Assembly: GCA_016875095.1 (NCBI GenBank)
Contig: VGSG01000040.1
Span: 1 to 36,530, forward strand
DNA length: 36,530 nucleotides
From: Deltaproteobacteria bacterium
Lineage (GTDB): Bacteria; Desulfobacterota; Desulfomonilia; Desulfomonilales; Desulfomonilaceae
Reading direction: 5' to 3'
Of the stretch, positions 15,962 through 25,946 are shown in pieces. Both the position numbers and the translations under genes were made by a program. Within the stretch, counting starts at the first letter, position 1. Each line of letters starts with the position of its first letter. The notes below the pieces were generated by a model that made no database searches, was not told the DNA's origin, and saw only the letters and a program-made list of their open reading frames with translations.

Positions 15962-17740
15962 TCAGTGGTTGTTAAGGCCGAATTTGTGCAGTTTGTTGAG
16001 GAGTCCTTGGCGCGACAGGCCCAAGCGTTTGGCGGCCAGGCTCCTGTTTCCGCTGCAGCTCTGAAGAGCGTCCACGATCATCTTTTTTTCCAAATCGTCC
16101 ACCGCATGTTTGAGCGTGCCGGGATTACCCGTGGGGATTTCTTCGACGATCTGTTCCAATGAACCCGGTATTCGGGAAGATAGGCTGCGCACGGAGATGG
16201 TCCCGCCCGGGGGTGTGAGCACTACAGCCCGTTCGATTTCGTTTTCCAGCTCACGGATGTTGCCCGGCCAGGGGTACCTCATGAGCAGTTTGAGCGCGGC
16301 CGGGTCCATAGCTCGAATATCTTTGTCGGCTTGTTGCGCGTACTTGTCGAGGAAATGCTTCACAAGGATAGGAATGTCGTCCGCGCGCTCGCGCAAAGGC
16401 GGGATCACGATGGGAAAGACATGTATCCTATAGAAAAGGTCCTCACGGAATTTCCCTTGGGCGGTAAGTTTCACGAGATCCTGATTGGTGGCCGCGATCA
16501 GTCGCACATCCACGTGCTGGGCAACGTTGTCGCCCACGGGTCTGACCTCTCCCATCTGGATGGCGCGGAGAAGCTTCACCTGCATCGCGGGCGGCGTAGC
16601 CTCGATTTCGTCGAGGAAGAGGGTTCCTCCGTGAGCGGACCGGAACACTCCTTCGTGGTCCCTCGTGGCGCCCGTGAATGCCCCACGTTTGTGGCCGAAA
16701 AGCTCGCTTTCTATGAGTTCCGAAGGGACGGCCGCGCAGTTGAGTGTGATCATGGGCCCTGCGGCTCGACCACTCAACGCGTGGATGGCGCGCGCCACCA
16801 GCTCTTTGCCCGTGCCCGATTCGCCTTGGATCAGCACGGTTGTGTCTGTCGGAGCGACTCTACGGGTGAGGGAGTGAATCTCCTCAATGGCCTGACTCGC
16901 GCCCACGATTTCATCGAGAGGGCTTCCCTTCCTGAGCGATTCGTCGAGTTCAGCCACGGGAGTTTCGGGTCGGGGCCGGCCCTCTAGAGACCGGTCGAGT
17001 TCCAGGACGTTCTCAAGTGAGCGAGCTGCTTGAGACGCGAGAATCTCCAAGATTTCGAGATCAGTGGGAGTAAAGAACCCCGCACGTTTGTTGAGCACCT
17101 GGAACACGCCCATGATCTGGCCCTTCGCGTGTCGAAGCGGAACACACAATAAACTTGTGGTCCTGAACCCTGTCCGCGCGTCCACATCTCTGTTGAAGCG
17201 TGGATCTTCATAGGGTTCTGCGATGTTGAGGGATTTCCCGTGGGTGAAGACCCAGCCCGCCACGCCGGAATCCCATGGGATCCGGATCTGATCGAACGTC
17301 AGCCCAACCCCGAGGTGAGAGTAGAGTTCCCTCCTATCGAAGTCGGCCAAGAATATGGTGGCCCGTTCAGCGTTCATAACCGAAGGCGCTTCTCGGATGA
17401 GAAGCTCCATGAGCGAACTCACGCTCTTCTTCGTCGACATAAGGATGGCCGTCTTAAACAGCAGCGAGATTCGTTCCAGGTAAGAACCCAGGGGCAGCAA
17501 GGCCTGCTGGGGGACTTCTTTTCGGCTGTCCGTGTCGACCGCCTCTTTGAGAAACGTAATATCCATCAGGATGGTGATCGCCTGAACCAGCTCGTCAACG
17601 GAGATCTTTCCGTTGGAGATAAGGATTTCGTGGGGAGACTTGCCTGCGTCTCGGGATTGCCGAACAGCAGCGGAGTAATCGGCTTTGGTTATGCGACCGG
17701 CTTCCAATAGAAGGCGTCCTATGGAATGGCTATCAAACAC
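15962..17740 (-). CDS. GAF-domain sigma-54-dependent transcriptional activator
   Basis: A 592-residue NtrC-family enhancer-binding protein. An N-terminal segment (1-85) resembles the first part of type II secretion ATPase N domains (GRLLLEAGRITKADY, then ILISNGKISVDEL). A GAF domain follows (about 105-255). The AAA+ domain (about 280-515) is fully canonical: GESGTGKE, GAFTGA, GGTLFLDEIE, AATNQDL, FREDLFYRI. A Fis HTH ends the protein (RSLAAKRLGLSRQGLLNKLHKF). It should activate sigma-54 promoters in response to a small molecule bound by GAF. The start is GTG 17740 with GGAG seven bases upstream. It overlaps the end of the PPDK-like gene by eight bases, so the two are translationally coupled. 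Confidence 0.92.
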   Translation of the reverse strand: MFDSHSIGRLLLEAGRITKADYSAAVRQSRDAGKSPHEILISNGKISVDELVQAITILMDITFLKEAVDTDSRKEVPQQALLPLGSYLERISLLFKTAILMSTKKSVSSLMELLIREAPSVMNAERATIFLADFDRRELYSHLGVGLTFDQIRIPWDSGVAGWVFTHGKSLNIAEPYEDPRFNRDVDARTGFRTTSLLCVPLRHAKGQIMGVFQVLNKRAGFFTPTDLEILEILASQAARSLENVLELDRSLEGRPRPETPVAELDESLRKGSPLDEIVGASQAIEEIHSLTRRVAPTDTTVLIQGESGTGKELVARAIHALSGRAAGPMITLNCAAVPSELIESELFGHKRGAFTGATRDHEGVFRSAHGGTLFLDEIEATPPAMQVKLLRAIQMGEVRPVGDNVAQHVDVRLIAATNQDLVKLTAQGKFREDLFYRIHVFPIVIPPLRERADDIPILVKHFLDKYAQQADKDIRAMDPAALKLLMRYPWPGNIRELENEIERAVVLTPPGGTISVRSLSSRIPGSLEQIVEEIPTGNPGTLKHAVDDLEKKMIVDALQSCSGNRSLAAKRLGLSRQGLLNKLHKFGLNNH

Positions 17741-20700
17741 TTCGGGACTCCTTACCTCGACCGTAGAGTGCGACCTCGCCGGTCTGGCCGTGGATGATCA
17801 CCTTACTCCCCACAACCAGGGTGAGGTCGCCAAACCGCACGGATTCCGGCTTACCTGAAAATTTTTCGATTTGGCGCACCTGTCCCACGTAGACCTTACG
17901 CAGGGATTTGGCCACATCCGCCGCGTGGGCCCCTCTGCCGCCCAGCCGACTGACGAGCGCGGTTGACACGGGGAGAGAGAAGACTTCTTCCATGATCTCC
18001 TCGGGGATTGGATCGTTGACCACGAAGATGAACCCGTCCAGTTTTTCGCCCTCGGGCAGTTGGTCGTTCATGGCGTCAACAATGGACTGCGCCTTATTGA
18101 TGTGACGGAAGGGCGCTATTTGGGTCCTGTCCGTAACCAGAAGGCCTCGAAAGATCTTTCCCGAAACCCCGGTTCCCTGCGCGATTACCTGATACCCCGA
18201 ATCGCGCAGACTGGGCAGGCGTTCGCGTCGTTCGCGGTTCTTGCGGATTTGGAGAATGTGAGCCTTACCTCTCTCTATGGTGTACTCCACATTGATATGC
18301 ATATGAAGCCGCTCCGCGACCTTCCGGAGCAGGGGCGACAACTGGTCCCAGCAGCTCGGCATCAACGACGCGAGAGTCTCTTCTTGCTTCCACATGTCGT
18401 ACACGGGAATGGTGTTCACCTTGCCGTCCACCACGTCCGTGCCCTGATCGCGACGCGAGAAAACACCGGTCAGTTCAAGCGAAAAGGGATTGTACGAGAC
18501 CACGCCGGTTCCGCTGGTCTCAAAATCCACGTTGCCGTACACCATCGCTTGAATGATGACCGGGGTGCGCCAGTTCCCATGTATATCCGCGGCCTGTCGA
18601 AACTTGCGCGCGGCTTGCCCGTCATATGAGTGCAACACCTCACGCGCGCACAGAACCAGAATATCAATGAATTGCCCCGAGTCGATCAATTCTATCGCTT
18701 GCGGAGCAAGTTCGCCCAGACGGGTCTTGTAGTCGAACGCGAGTTGTTTCATCTGGTCGAAATTCATCTCAGCCTTACGCATAACTCGCCAGCGCATCTT
18801 GCGTTCATCGATAATGTCCTGGAACTCCTCTCTTTCGACCCCGTACACGGATTGACCAAACTCTTGCAGGAAACGACGGTAACAATCGTACGCGAACCAG
18901 GGGTCAACCTGCTCGGCCAAGGTAGCTGCAATCTCGTCGTTGATCCCCACGTTGGTTATGGTGAGCATCATGCCGGGCATACTCAGCCGGGAGCCTGAAC
19001 GGACGGAAAAAAGAGCAGGGTTGGCAGGATCGCCGAAAGATCTGCCGCACAGCTTCTCCAATCTCCGGACCGATTCGTTCAGTCCTGCTCGAAAATCCGG
19101 GTCTGTTGTTACCGACTCGCCTTGAGGCAGCGGCAGGTCCGCTGTTATGACGAAGTAGGGTGGAGTCACCTCTGCGAATCTGAGTAGCGCAGCTTTCAGG
19201 CCGATGGCACAGGGCGAAATATCGCCTTGATCGGGGAAATAGAACGGAACCTTGGGCCCGGAAGTATCAGGCAACGGGGCAACGGGCCTACCCGATTCGG
19301 CCAATCGCTGATTCAGAAAGAGCTCCACCTTGTCCACAAAGGTCTCCAGGACTCGCAGGTTCCCATCACGAGCCTGGAGGTCCGATATGTAAAGAGTTTT
19401 GAGGTAGTTCCTGAAGAAGTCGGAATCCGGAATTTCCTTGAGGGTGGTCAGGTTCTTAAGCTTGCGCGGGAGACGATCCATTGGGCACGCTGTAACGAAG
19501 TTGTCAAACGGCGCCTCGAACCACTGCCGATAGAACGCGTAGATATCGTCCAGCTCCCTCTTGACAACCTTGAGGAGGTCTCTCACCTTGTCGAAGGTCA
19601 TCCCCAGGGGACCGGCCTGCGCGAGGTCTCTCCCGGCCTGCAAGAGGTAGTAGCTCGAATGCCCGTTCACCGCCAGTCCGCGCACGAGGCTATCGAGAAA
19701 GCTAAGCGCGGCGGGCAGGTTCCCTACGGTGACTTCCGCAAAACGGGTATTGCTGATCGTGGAAGCAATGGTCTCCTGGAGCGACTCGAGGGTGAGATCC
19801 TTGTTGAAGGCTTCAAAGCGCTCTTCAATGTACGTGGCCTTCTGCGCGTACGCGTGACCCGCTTTCTTGGCTCGGAGAATTATGGGGGCGCCGGGGTGGT
19901 CCCGGTTGATGCGCTCCATTTCCCTCACGTAGTCTTCCGTCCCTTCGGTGAGAGTCACCGCCGCGGGCATAGGCTCCTTGATATCCGGTGTGAGGTACGT
20001 CTCCTTGATGTGTGCCCGCTCGTTTACGATCCGGTCGAATCTGACCAAGTCCTGTTCGATGTTGGTTCCGGAAGGGTCCTGCCTCGTGATGAAGTATTTG
20101 GAGTGAAGACCTTTGAGCAGATCCAACACGTCGAGCACCACTCTGCGGGAGAATTCGGGCCATTTTTCGTTTTCTCGGTACCTGGCGGTGTCGACTCGAA
20201 TTAGTCCCGCGAATCCGTTCTTCTCCTCCGCTGAGAGATTGTAATCCTCGAAAATGCCACGGCACAGATCACGGATGCCCTCCGCCTCTTGAGGGGAGCA
20301 CCACTGGTCCATTCCAAGGTAAGGCGCGCACTCGCGCGGCATCCACTCCGAGATGGCCTCGGGTTCGCCTGTGGCCAGGTACTTGAGGATCCCCTGCGTG
20401 AAATAGAAGTTTTCCACGCTCCCTCGCCAATGGATGTCACCTCTGAGCTTTCCCAAGAAATTGCCGATCGGCCGCACTCCGCGATTGGCCAGTTCCTTGG
20501 CCAGACCGGCTGCGGTGAGCCTCAGCGCGTCCAACGGCCCGATGTCTTTGAAAGAATATGGAATGGCCTTGATGAGGGTTCGGATCAAGAAATGCGTCAC
20601 CGACGCATTGGCCCTCAACAGAGACGAAATCCAATACTGAATGAGGTCCTCGTCACACAGCCGAGCTCCCCCGAACTCCATCTGGATGATGAGATAAGGG

Positions 20701-22364
20701 ATGAGCCGATGCATGACGCGGGGGTTGGAAGCTATGATCGCCATGAGGCTCTTGATGTGCTGTACATGGGCTTGACTGGCTGCGGCGTCTTCGGCCAAAA
20801 CTAGGGGCTCGCCCGTATCGTCGTCTTCTACGGTGTAGCGTCTTTCTTGGGGTTGAATGAGCGGCCTTGATACGAGTTGATCGATAAGCTCCTCGGCCAT
20901 GAGGAAGTACCGATGCCGGCCCAAAGTGGCTCCAAGAGATTCCACAGCCTTGAGACAAGAGACCACCCGAGGCGCCTCTTGAGAGGAATAAGCCGAGTCC
21001 AGAAAGAGCGTGGAAAACAGGTTGACCAGATCCCGTGACGCCCGTTTGCGCGTCTTCTCAAGGCGCAACACGATTCTGCACAGGCCGTCGACGAGGACCT
21101 GTTTGATTTCCGGTTTCTCAATATTGAGGATCTGAACAACCAGGATCTTGGCGAATGCAATCTGGACCTGTGAAGGGACTGTTTCAACCATGTCCTGGAA
21201 AGCGCTCAGGATGCTTCGCCATTCCTCATCTAAGCTCTTCACAAAAGCAAGACTTGTGCGGAGTTCTTGGGAATCGACTCCTAGGGTTCCCTTCACGATA
21301 GCTTCCAGATTCAAGCGGCGGCGCTCGATTTCTCCCGGCCCTCGGCCGCTGATCGGTTGCAGGATTGCTTTCTCGAACCTGTCACGGCCTGGGAAGTCTG
21401 CCACGGCTGCTTCGCGACGCAGGTCATCTGCTAGGTCTGACGGAATGGCCGCAAGGGTGGATAAGGTCGTTATGAGCGCCTGGGCCATCAATTTGTCAAG
21501 GCACGGATCGATCCGCGCCTTGATCTCATCCGACCGCTTTTTCAGGGCGGCTCGTATACCGGCGATCTCCAGGATGCGTCGTTCCAAAGGATTCACCGGA
21601 TAAATCAAGACCTGCCGGAGAAGAAACCCGAGCGACCGGTCCACAAAAGGCATATAATGCGGAAGCGCTTCTTCTGAAGCCGACTTAAAGATACTCTCTA
21701 CCACGCGGGCCAGCGCGTATTCCGCTTCGAGCCGCGCATCCCGGTCAAAAGGCTGACAAATCGCTGCAAAGAGGTATGAAACGACGATCTCCATCACGTC
21801 GGCGAGCCGACCGCGCAGGGCCTCATCATCGCGCTCCAGCGCATACCGGGAGAGAGTTCGAACCAGGTCGAGCCAATTGGGGATTTCGTAGAGCACTGGG
21901 ACCAAATTCTCAGCAATGGCCTGGCGACGACCTTCAAGGGAGCTGAGGCAGATAAGAACGTCGAGCCGTTCACGGGGGAATTTGGGAAAGACGGTCACAC
22001 GGGAATCGGATTGGCGAAGGTCGACAAGATAGACCGAAGCTTCTTCTCCAGTCCGATCCAAGACCATGAGCACCGTATTGAGAGCTTCCACTTCGAGAAC
22101 GGTGCGGTCGTCGAAGGCAATCTTGGAACGGTCCAGAACTGCGGCCATTCCCGAAATCTGATAAGGATTCAGCGGTTCCTTTTGGCTGATCTGCCATATG
22201 AGCTGTCGTGAGTCCACTTCGCAGCCCCGCTGTCCACTTTCTTTACACTCCAAGATTAATGGATTGCCGTACGGACCGCAAGAGAAAGCCACTACGCCGA
22301 CTTGGGCAAAACAGGCCCTCGGATGGTCATTACTAAGATTGCAATGCATTGGGATCTCTGACAC
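17733..22364 (-). CDS. large PPDK-like PEP/pyruvate-binding protein with unknown N-terminal region
   Basis: A 1543-residue protein. About 1050 N-terminal residues are mostly helical and match nothing I know. Residues about 1060-1400 resemble the ATP-grasp part of pyruvate phosphate dikinase, with SVRSGSRLSMPGMMLTITNV (about 1120-1140) and a VDFETSGTGVVSYNP segment. A phosphohistidine domain follows with SRLGGRGAHAADVAKS, where the histidine (about 1480) aligns with the swivelling His of PPDK (GGxTSHAA). The PEP-binding TIM barrel of true PPDK is absent. It may phosphorylate another substrate or protein, like other PEP-synthase relatives (rifampin phosphotransferase, water dikinase). The start appears to be GTG 22364; an ATG five codons in is an alternative. 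It is coupled to a sigma-54 activator downstream. Confidence 0.82.
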   Translation of the reverse strand: MSEIPMHCNLSNDHPRACFAQVGVVAFSCGPYGNPLILECKESGQRGCEVDSRQLIWQISQKEPLNPYQISGMAAVLDRSKIAFDDRTVLEVEALNTVLMVLDRTGEEASVYLVDLRQSDSRVTVFPKFPRERLDVLICLSSLEGRRQAIAENLVPVLYEIPNWLDLVRTLSRYALERDDEALRGRLADVMEIVVSYLFAAICQPFDRDARLEAEYALARVVESIFKSASEEALPHYMPFVDRSLGFLLRQVLIYPVNPLERRILEIAGIRAALKKRSDEIKARIDPCLDKLMAQALITTLSTLAAIPSDLADDLRREAAVADFPGRDRFEKAILQPISGRGPGEIERRRLNLEAIVKGTLGVDSQELRTSLAFVKSLDEEWRSILSAFQDMVETVPSQVQIAFAKILVVQILNIEKPEIKQVLVDGLCRIVLRLEKTRKRASRDLVNLFSTLFLDSAYSSQEAPRVVSCLKAVESLGATLGRHRYFLMAEELIDQLVSRPLIQPQERRYTVEDDDTGEPLVLAEDAAASQAHVQHIKSLMAIIASNPRVMHRLIPYLIIQMEFGGARLCDEDLIQYWISSLLRANASVTHFLIRTLIKAIPYSFKDIGPLDALRLTAAGLAKELANRGVRPIGNFLGKLRGDIHWRGSVENFYFTQGILKYLATGEPEAISEWMPRECAPYLGMDQWCSPQEAEGIRDLCRGIFEDYNLSAEEKNGFAGLIRVDTARYRENEKWPEFSRRVVLDVLDLLKGLHSKYFITRQDPSGTNIEQDLVRFDRIVNERAHIKETYLTPDIKEPMPAAVTLTEGTEDYVREMERINRDHPGAPIILRAKKAGHAYAQKATYIEERFEAFNKDLTLESLQETIASTISNTRFAEVTVGNLPAALSFLDSLVRGLAVNGHSSYYLLQAGRDLAQAGPLGMTFDKVRDLLKVVKRELDDIYAFYRQWFEAPFDNFVTACPMDRLPRKLKNLTTLKEIPDSDFFRNYLKTLYISDLQARDGNLRVLETFVDKVELFLNQRLAESGRPVAPLPDTSGPKVPFYFPDQGDISPCAIGLKAALLRFAEVTPPYFVITADLPLPQGESVTTDPDFRAGLNESVRRLEKLCGRSFGDPANPALFSVRSGSRLSMPGMMLTITNVGINDEIAATLAEQVDPWFAYDCYRRFLQEFGQSVYGVEREEFQDIIDERKMRWRVMRKAEMNFDQMKQLAFDYKTRLGELAPQAIELIDSGQFIDILVLCAREVLHSYDGQAARKFRQAADIHGNWRTPVIIQAMVYGNVDFETSGTGVVSYNPFSLELTGVFSRRDQGTDVVDGKVNTIPVYDMWKQEETLASLMPSCWDQLSPLLRKVAERLHMHINVEYTIERGKAHILQIRKNRERRERLPSLRDSGYQVIAQGTGVSGKIFRGLLVTDRTQIAPFRHINKAQSIVDAMNDQLPEGEKLDGFIFVVNDPIPEEIMEEVFSLPVSTALVSRLGGRGAHAADVAKSLRKVYVGQVRQIEKFSGKPESVRFGDLTLVVGSKVIIHGQTGEVALYGRGKESRSV

Positions 22365-22425
22365 AATCCGCCCGGGCCGCGATCAAGAGAGAACGGGAAA
22401 GCCCGGCGGGAGTCGAAAAAGAAAA

Positions 22426-22725
22426 GTGTACATTCGACTGGAAGGTAGCAAGCACATGTTGGTTCGAACGGTCCGGGGCTCGGACGGTTCGCCTGAGGAG
22501 CTGATACTGGCGGACCTGGGTCAAGACCCGGAACTCAACCTCTTCCCGGCCGCGGAGATAGGGAGACGCAAGAACCCGGAACTCTGGCAAGCTATCAGGG
22601 ACTTCGATTTATTGCAGGCTCTGGAGAATTTCAAGAGGAGGCTCGGACACTCCAAACCGGCGCTCGTCACGTTCGACGGTAAGCGAAAAACCACCAACAA
22701 TGGAAAGGGCGACGGAACCTATTGA
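22426..22725 (+). CDS. small protein of unknown function
   Basis: A 99-residue protein from GTG 22426. The opening VYIRLEGSKHMLVRTVRGS, followed by EELILADLGQDPELNLFP, resembles the short N-terminal 'xxRxxxxKxxxylVesyR...r.L..LG' domains found alone or before transposase-like proteins. The rest is charged and helical and ends in a lysine-rich tail. GGGAG lies 13 bases before the GTG; an ATG at 22456 with GGAAGG ten bases upstream is an alternative. It is divergent from the PPDK-like gene and 64 bases before the AsmA-like gene. No function is assigned. Confidence 0.55.
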   Translation: MYIRLEGSKHMLVRTVRGSDGSPEELILADLGQDPELNLFPAAEIGRRKNPELWQAIRDFDLLQALENFKRRLGHSKPALVTFDGKRKTTNNGKGDGTY

Positions 22726-22789
22726 GCGCGATCCCGGACTCAAGGAGTCCGAATCCGTCAAATTTACGGATCGCCCGACGGAATAGTAT

Positions 22790-25700
22790 ATGAGACTTGT
22801 CTTCCGGATCTCATTGATAGGAATTGTCGTGGCGGTCCTCATCCTCACCGGTGTGGCCGCGCTGGTCTTCCTTGCGCCGCAGACCGAGCTGATCCGCGCA
22901 AAGGTCGAGGAGGAGCTTGAGCGAGCAACCGGCCGAAAGGTTCTCTTGGGACCGGTGAAAGTTTCCGCCGCGCTCCCCGCGCTGATAAGCGTCACGGTGG
23001 GCGGAGTCACTGTTCAGTCGTCGGAGGGGCAACCTCTATTTTCAGCGGACAAAGTAGTCATGAGGCCGCGGCTCCTGTCGCTCTTTCGGAGAGAGTTTGC
23101 GATTGATTCGGCTTCAGTTGAGCGATTCGCGATCACTTTGACCGGGTCCCCGAGAGACCTCGCGCCTACGGCTCCGGGAACCTCGCCCTCACCTCTTCGT
23201 GTTTCGGAAGGGATCAAAGAAGGGCGGCCCGAAACGGTTGCGCAGCCACAGACATCTGTCGCGGCTCCGGAGGGTCTTTCGGTTCAGCGGGTTACGGGTC
23301 AGGCGCGCGGGCCCATTCTGACTATCAAGAGTCTCACATTTTCCGAAGGCAGCTTCCGGGTAGCTCACGACACTGGATCGGATCCGAACAAGTCCGAAAT
23401 CCTCTTTCGCGGCATTAACGCCGCGCTGAAGCAGGATGCGGCGGATCAGCCGATCAGGATCGAGTGTGGATTCTATTTGGGGCCTGACGCGGCAATGAAA
23501 GAGCCCGCGAAGCTCAGCGGACGGATCACGGCCGCGGCCGATTATTCCCGTGCGGAGCAAGGGGAGTTCCGCCTCGTCACAGAATCGCTGAGCATCTCGA
23601 ATCTCAAACCCTATCTGCCTGCTTGGGCTGACAAACTAGTCGCGTTCAAACAGGTCAAGATCGATGTCGGTTTGGACGTAAACAAATCCCAGCGCGACCT
23701 GATGGCGTTTCGTGCGGAACTTGCGCCGACGGTAGGGGTGGCGGGAGGGGTGTCTGTCCACGGAACTCTGCAAGCCAAGCCCAAGTTCACGGGAATTGAG
23801 AACCTGCGCTGGAAAGTCCAGATCAGGCCGATGCCGTTCAAAGAGCTGGCCGAGATTTTGCCCGTTGATATCCCCCTGGATCGGAGATCGGGTGACCTCA
23901 AAGGCTCCTTAGAGGGACTATGGAACGGGCCCGAAGTCTGGCGCCTTACGGGATCTCTGGATCTTGAGAATGGAGCGCCTACGGGTAAATTCGCGGCGAT
24001 TGGCAAGCCCTTGCACGCGCGTTCCGTGTTCACGCTGGAACCGGAGCTTCTGGAGATAAAGCGCGCCGAAATCTCCCGCGACCAACGGCTCGCGGCCATA
24101 AAAGGAAAGGTGAATAGGCCGTTTTCCGACGAACGATCTTTCGATCTGGAGACGAGCGCGTCTCTCGATCAGAGCTGGCTCCAGGGATTGGGAGTTCAGT
24201 TCCCTGAGGACTTCCGAATCCTGAAAACCATACCTGTGCATGGCAAAGTCATCGGCGGAGCCGATCGCTTGCAACTGGACCTGACCGGCGATCTGACCCC
24301 CTCGGAGATCTTGTGGACGTATCTGAGAAAGGAGCCGGGGCAAAAAGGCGTCCTCGGCGTGAAAGGCGCCATTACTCCGGCGAATGGGATGGAGCGGAGA
24401 ACCTCTCAGTTCCAGGGACAGGCTCGCCTGGAAATCACTCACCCTGCGGTGAGGCCGGCTCCTCATGCGCCGTGGCTGCCCTTGTCGCGCGTTCAAGCGG
24501 AATCGGGCATCTCTGTCCAGGGGAGCAGAATTGATTTCAAGGACCTTCGGGTCGGCCTCAGGGATGAGAAAGACGCGCGGGACACGCTCGTGGTCCGAGG
24601 CAATTTGACAGGGGTTGGTTCAAGTGGACCGAAAATGAGTCTTCGGGCCACCGCGCTGATCGGCGGTCGAGCTCTGACGTTACTGAGCGGCTACTTGGGT
24701 CGGGATTCCAAAGTGGAAGGTCACACGACCCTGGAAGCCGCGCTCGATGGGACCGTTGGGCAAATCTCATGGCGTCTTGATGCTCCGCTGGGAAATCTGG
24801 ACCTTCGGCACAAGGACAGCTTTAGGAAGCCCGCGGGGGTTGCCGGGAAACTCTCGGCTTCAGGCCGATTGGCTCAGAAGAAGGTGACCCTGGACGACGG
24901 CTTGGTAACCTTGCCGGGCGCCCGAATGAGCGGCCAAGGCGAGCTGGTGGACGCTCAGGGCGGCTTCGGAAACCTTTCGCTCCGTCTTGAGGAGACCGAT
25001 ATCAATAGCGTGCTACGTTACATCCCGGCAGCCGGGTATGGGCTCAGCGGGCCCATAAAGGCCAACTTGATTCTGAAACCATCGGCGGGAGGCGTTTTGC
25101 CGAATGGGTCGATTCAACTCCTCGGGGTATCTTACCGTCCTCCCAAGGCCTCATGGCGTGTAGAAGGGATAAACGGCCCCATCGAAGTCCGTGGAGATTC
25201 GCTGGTGTCGCCGCAAATCAACGGTCATGCCCAGGGGCTCCTGGAGAGCGCTTTTACGGTCAAGGGTGACCTACACAAAGTTGCGTCTCTGGACACTTTG
25301 CATGGCGCGCTCTCGTTAAGCATGGGTGAGGGCAAGATCAAGCTAGGGAAAGCCGGCTTATTACTTGACCAAGTGAGACTCCTTGCGGGAACGGCTCTCG
25401 ATCCTGCGCAGGCAGGTCGAACGGAGGAAGGACTTGTTTACAAGTCCCTGACCGGCGATTTCCAGTTCAAAGGAGGCAAAGCCACCACGGAAAACCTGAC
25501 GCTCAAAGGGCCAAACCTGGGCATGGGAGTCATTGGCGGCGTCGGTCTGTCCGCGCTGAATTTCAATCTGCTGGTCGGCGTGCATACGATGCTCCTTCCA
25601 TCCGATGCCCTGGGACAGATTCCCGGAGCAAAAGATCTTATGAAGAAACACGAAGGCTTGCTGAAAATCACGGGGCTGGACAAGGAACTCAAACGTTTCG

Positions 25701-25876
25701 GGATCTCAGTTCCCGGCAAAGAAGGACAACCGGACGCTTCGGAAGCGCCGGTGAAAGCGCCGATAACCGCGATTTTCAGAATTCAAGGGCCTCCCGGTGA
25801 TTCCAAGGTTATTCCAGTCCTGGAGGCCGCGCTGGACAAGCAGACTGCCGCCCGTCTGAAGACTCTCATGCATTAA
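22790..25876 (+). CDS. AsmA-family envelope protein
   Basis: A 1028-residue protein with one N-terminal membrane anchor (about residues 6-29) and a long periplasmic region of beta-rich repeats. The first 120 residues follow the AsmA pattern: LERATGRKVLLGPVKVS..., then a short 'VTVGGVTVQSSEGQPLFSADKV' type strand set. The end (about 780-960) resembles the AsmA_2 C-terminal domain with LKGPNLGMGVIGGVGLSALNFNL. These proteins are AsmA/TamB/YhdP-like repeating-beta-groove proteins thought to carry phospholipids between membranes or to aid outer-membrane assembly. Acidic and positive segments alternate, as usual in this family. There is no obvious partner nearby. Which subfamily it belongs to cannot be settled by eye. 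Confidence 0.85.
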   Translation: MRLVFRISLIGIVVAVLILTGVAALVFLAPQTELIRAKVEEELERATGRKVLLGPVKVSAALPALISVTVGGVTVQSSEGQPLFSADKVVMRPRLLSLFRREFAIDSASVERFAITLTGSPRDLAPTAPGTSPSPLRVSEGIKEGRPETVAQPQTSVAAPEGLSVQRVTGQARGPILTIKSLTFSEGSFRVAHDTGSDPNKSEILFRGINAALKQDAADQPIRIECGFYLGPDAAMKEPAKLSGRITAAADYSRAEQGEFRLVTESLSISNLKPYLPAWADKLVAFKQVKIDVGLDVNKSQRDLMAFRAELAPTVGVAGGVSVHGTLQAKPKFTGIENLRWKVQIRPMPFKELAEILPVDIPLDRRSGDLKGSLEGLWNGPEVWRLTGSLDLENGAPTGKFAAIGKPLHARSVFTLEPELLEIKRAEISRDQRLAAIKGKVNRPFSDERSFDLETSASLDQSWLQGLGVQFPEDFRILKTIPVHGKVIGGADRLQLDLTGDLTPSEILWTYLRKEPGQKGVLGVKGAITPANGMERRTSQFQGQARLEITHPAVRPAPHAPWLPLSRVQAESGISVQGSRIDFKDLRVGLRDEKDARDTLVVRGNLTGVGSSGPKMSLRATALIGGRALTLLSGYLGRDSKVEGHTTLEAALDGTVGQISWRLDAPLGNLDLRHKDSFRKPAGVAGKLSASGRLAQKKVTLDDGLVTLPGARMSGQGELVDAQGGFGNLSLRLEETDINSVLRYIPAAGYGLSGPIKANLILKPSAGGVLPNGSIQLLGVSYRPPKASWRVEGINGPIEVRGDSLVSPQINGHAQGLLESAFTVKGDLHKVASLDTLHGALSLSMGEGKIKLGKAGLLLDQVRLLAGTALDPAQAGRTEEGLVYKSLTGDFQFKGGKATTENLTLKGPNLGMGVIGGVGLSALNFNLLVGVHTMLLPSDALGQIPGAKDLMKKHEGLLKITGLDKELKRFGISVPGKEGQPDASEAPVKAPITAIFRIQGPPGDSKVIPVLEAALDKQTAARLKTLMH

Positions 25877-25946
25877 TCAAATAGAACTCAACGTAGTGAC
25901 ATGCGCAGGCGTCAAGACGGGTTAGAGCCCTGTTCGAGATCGACGG

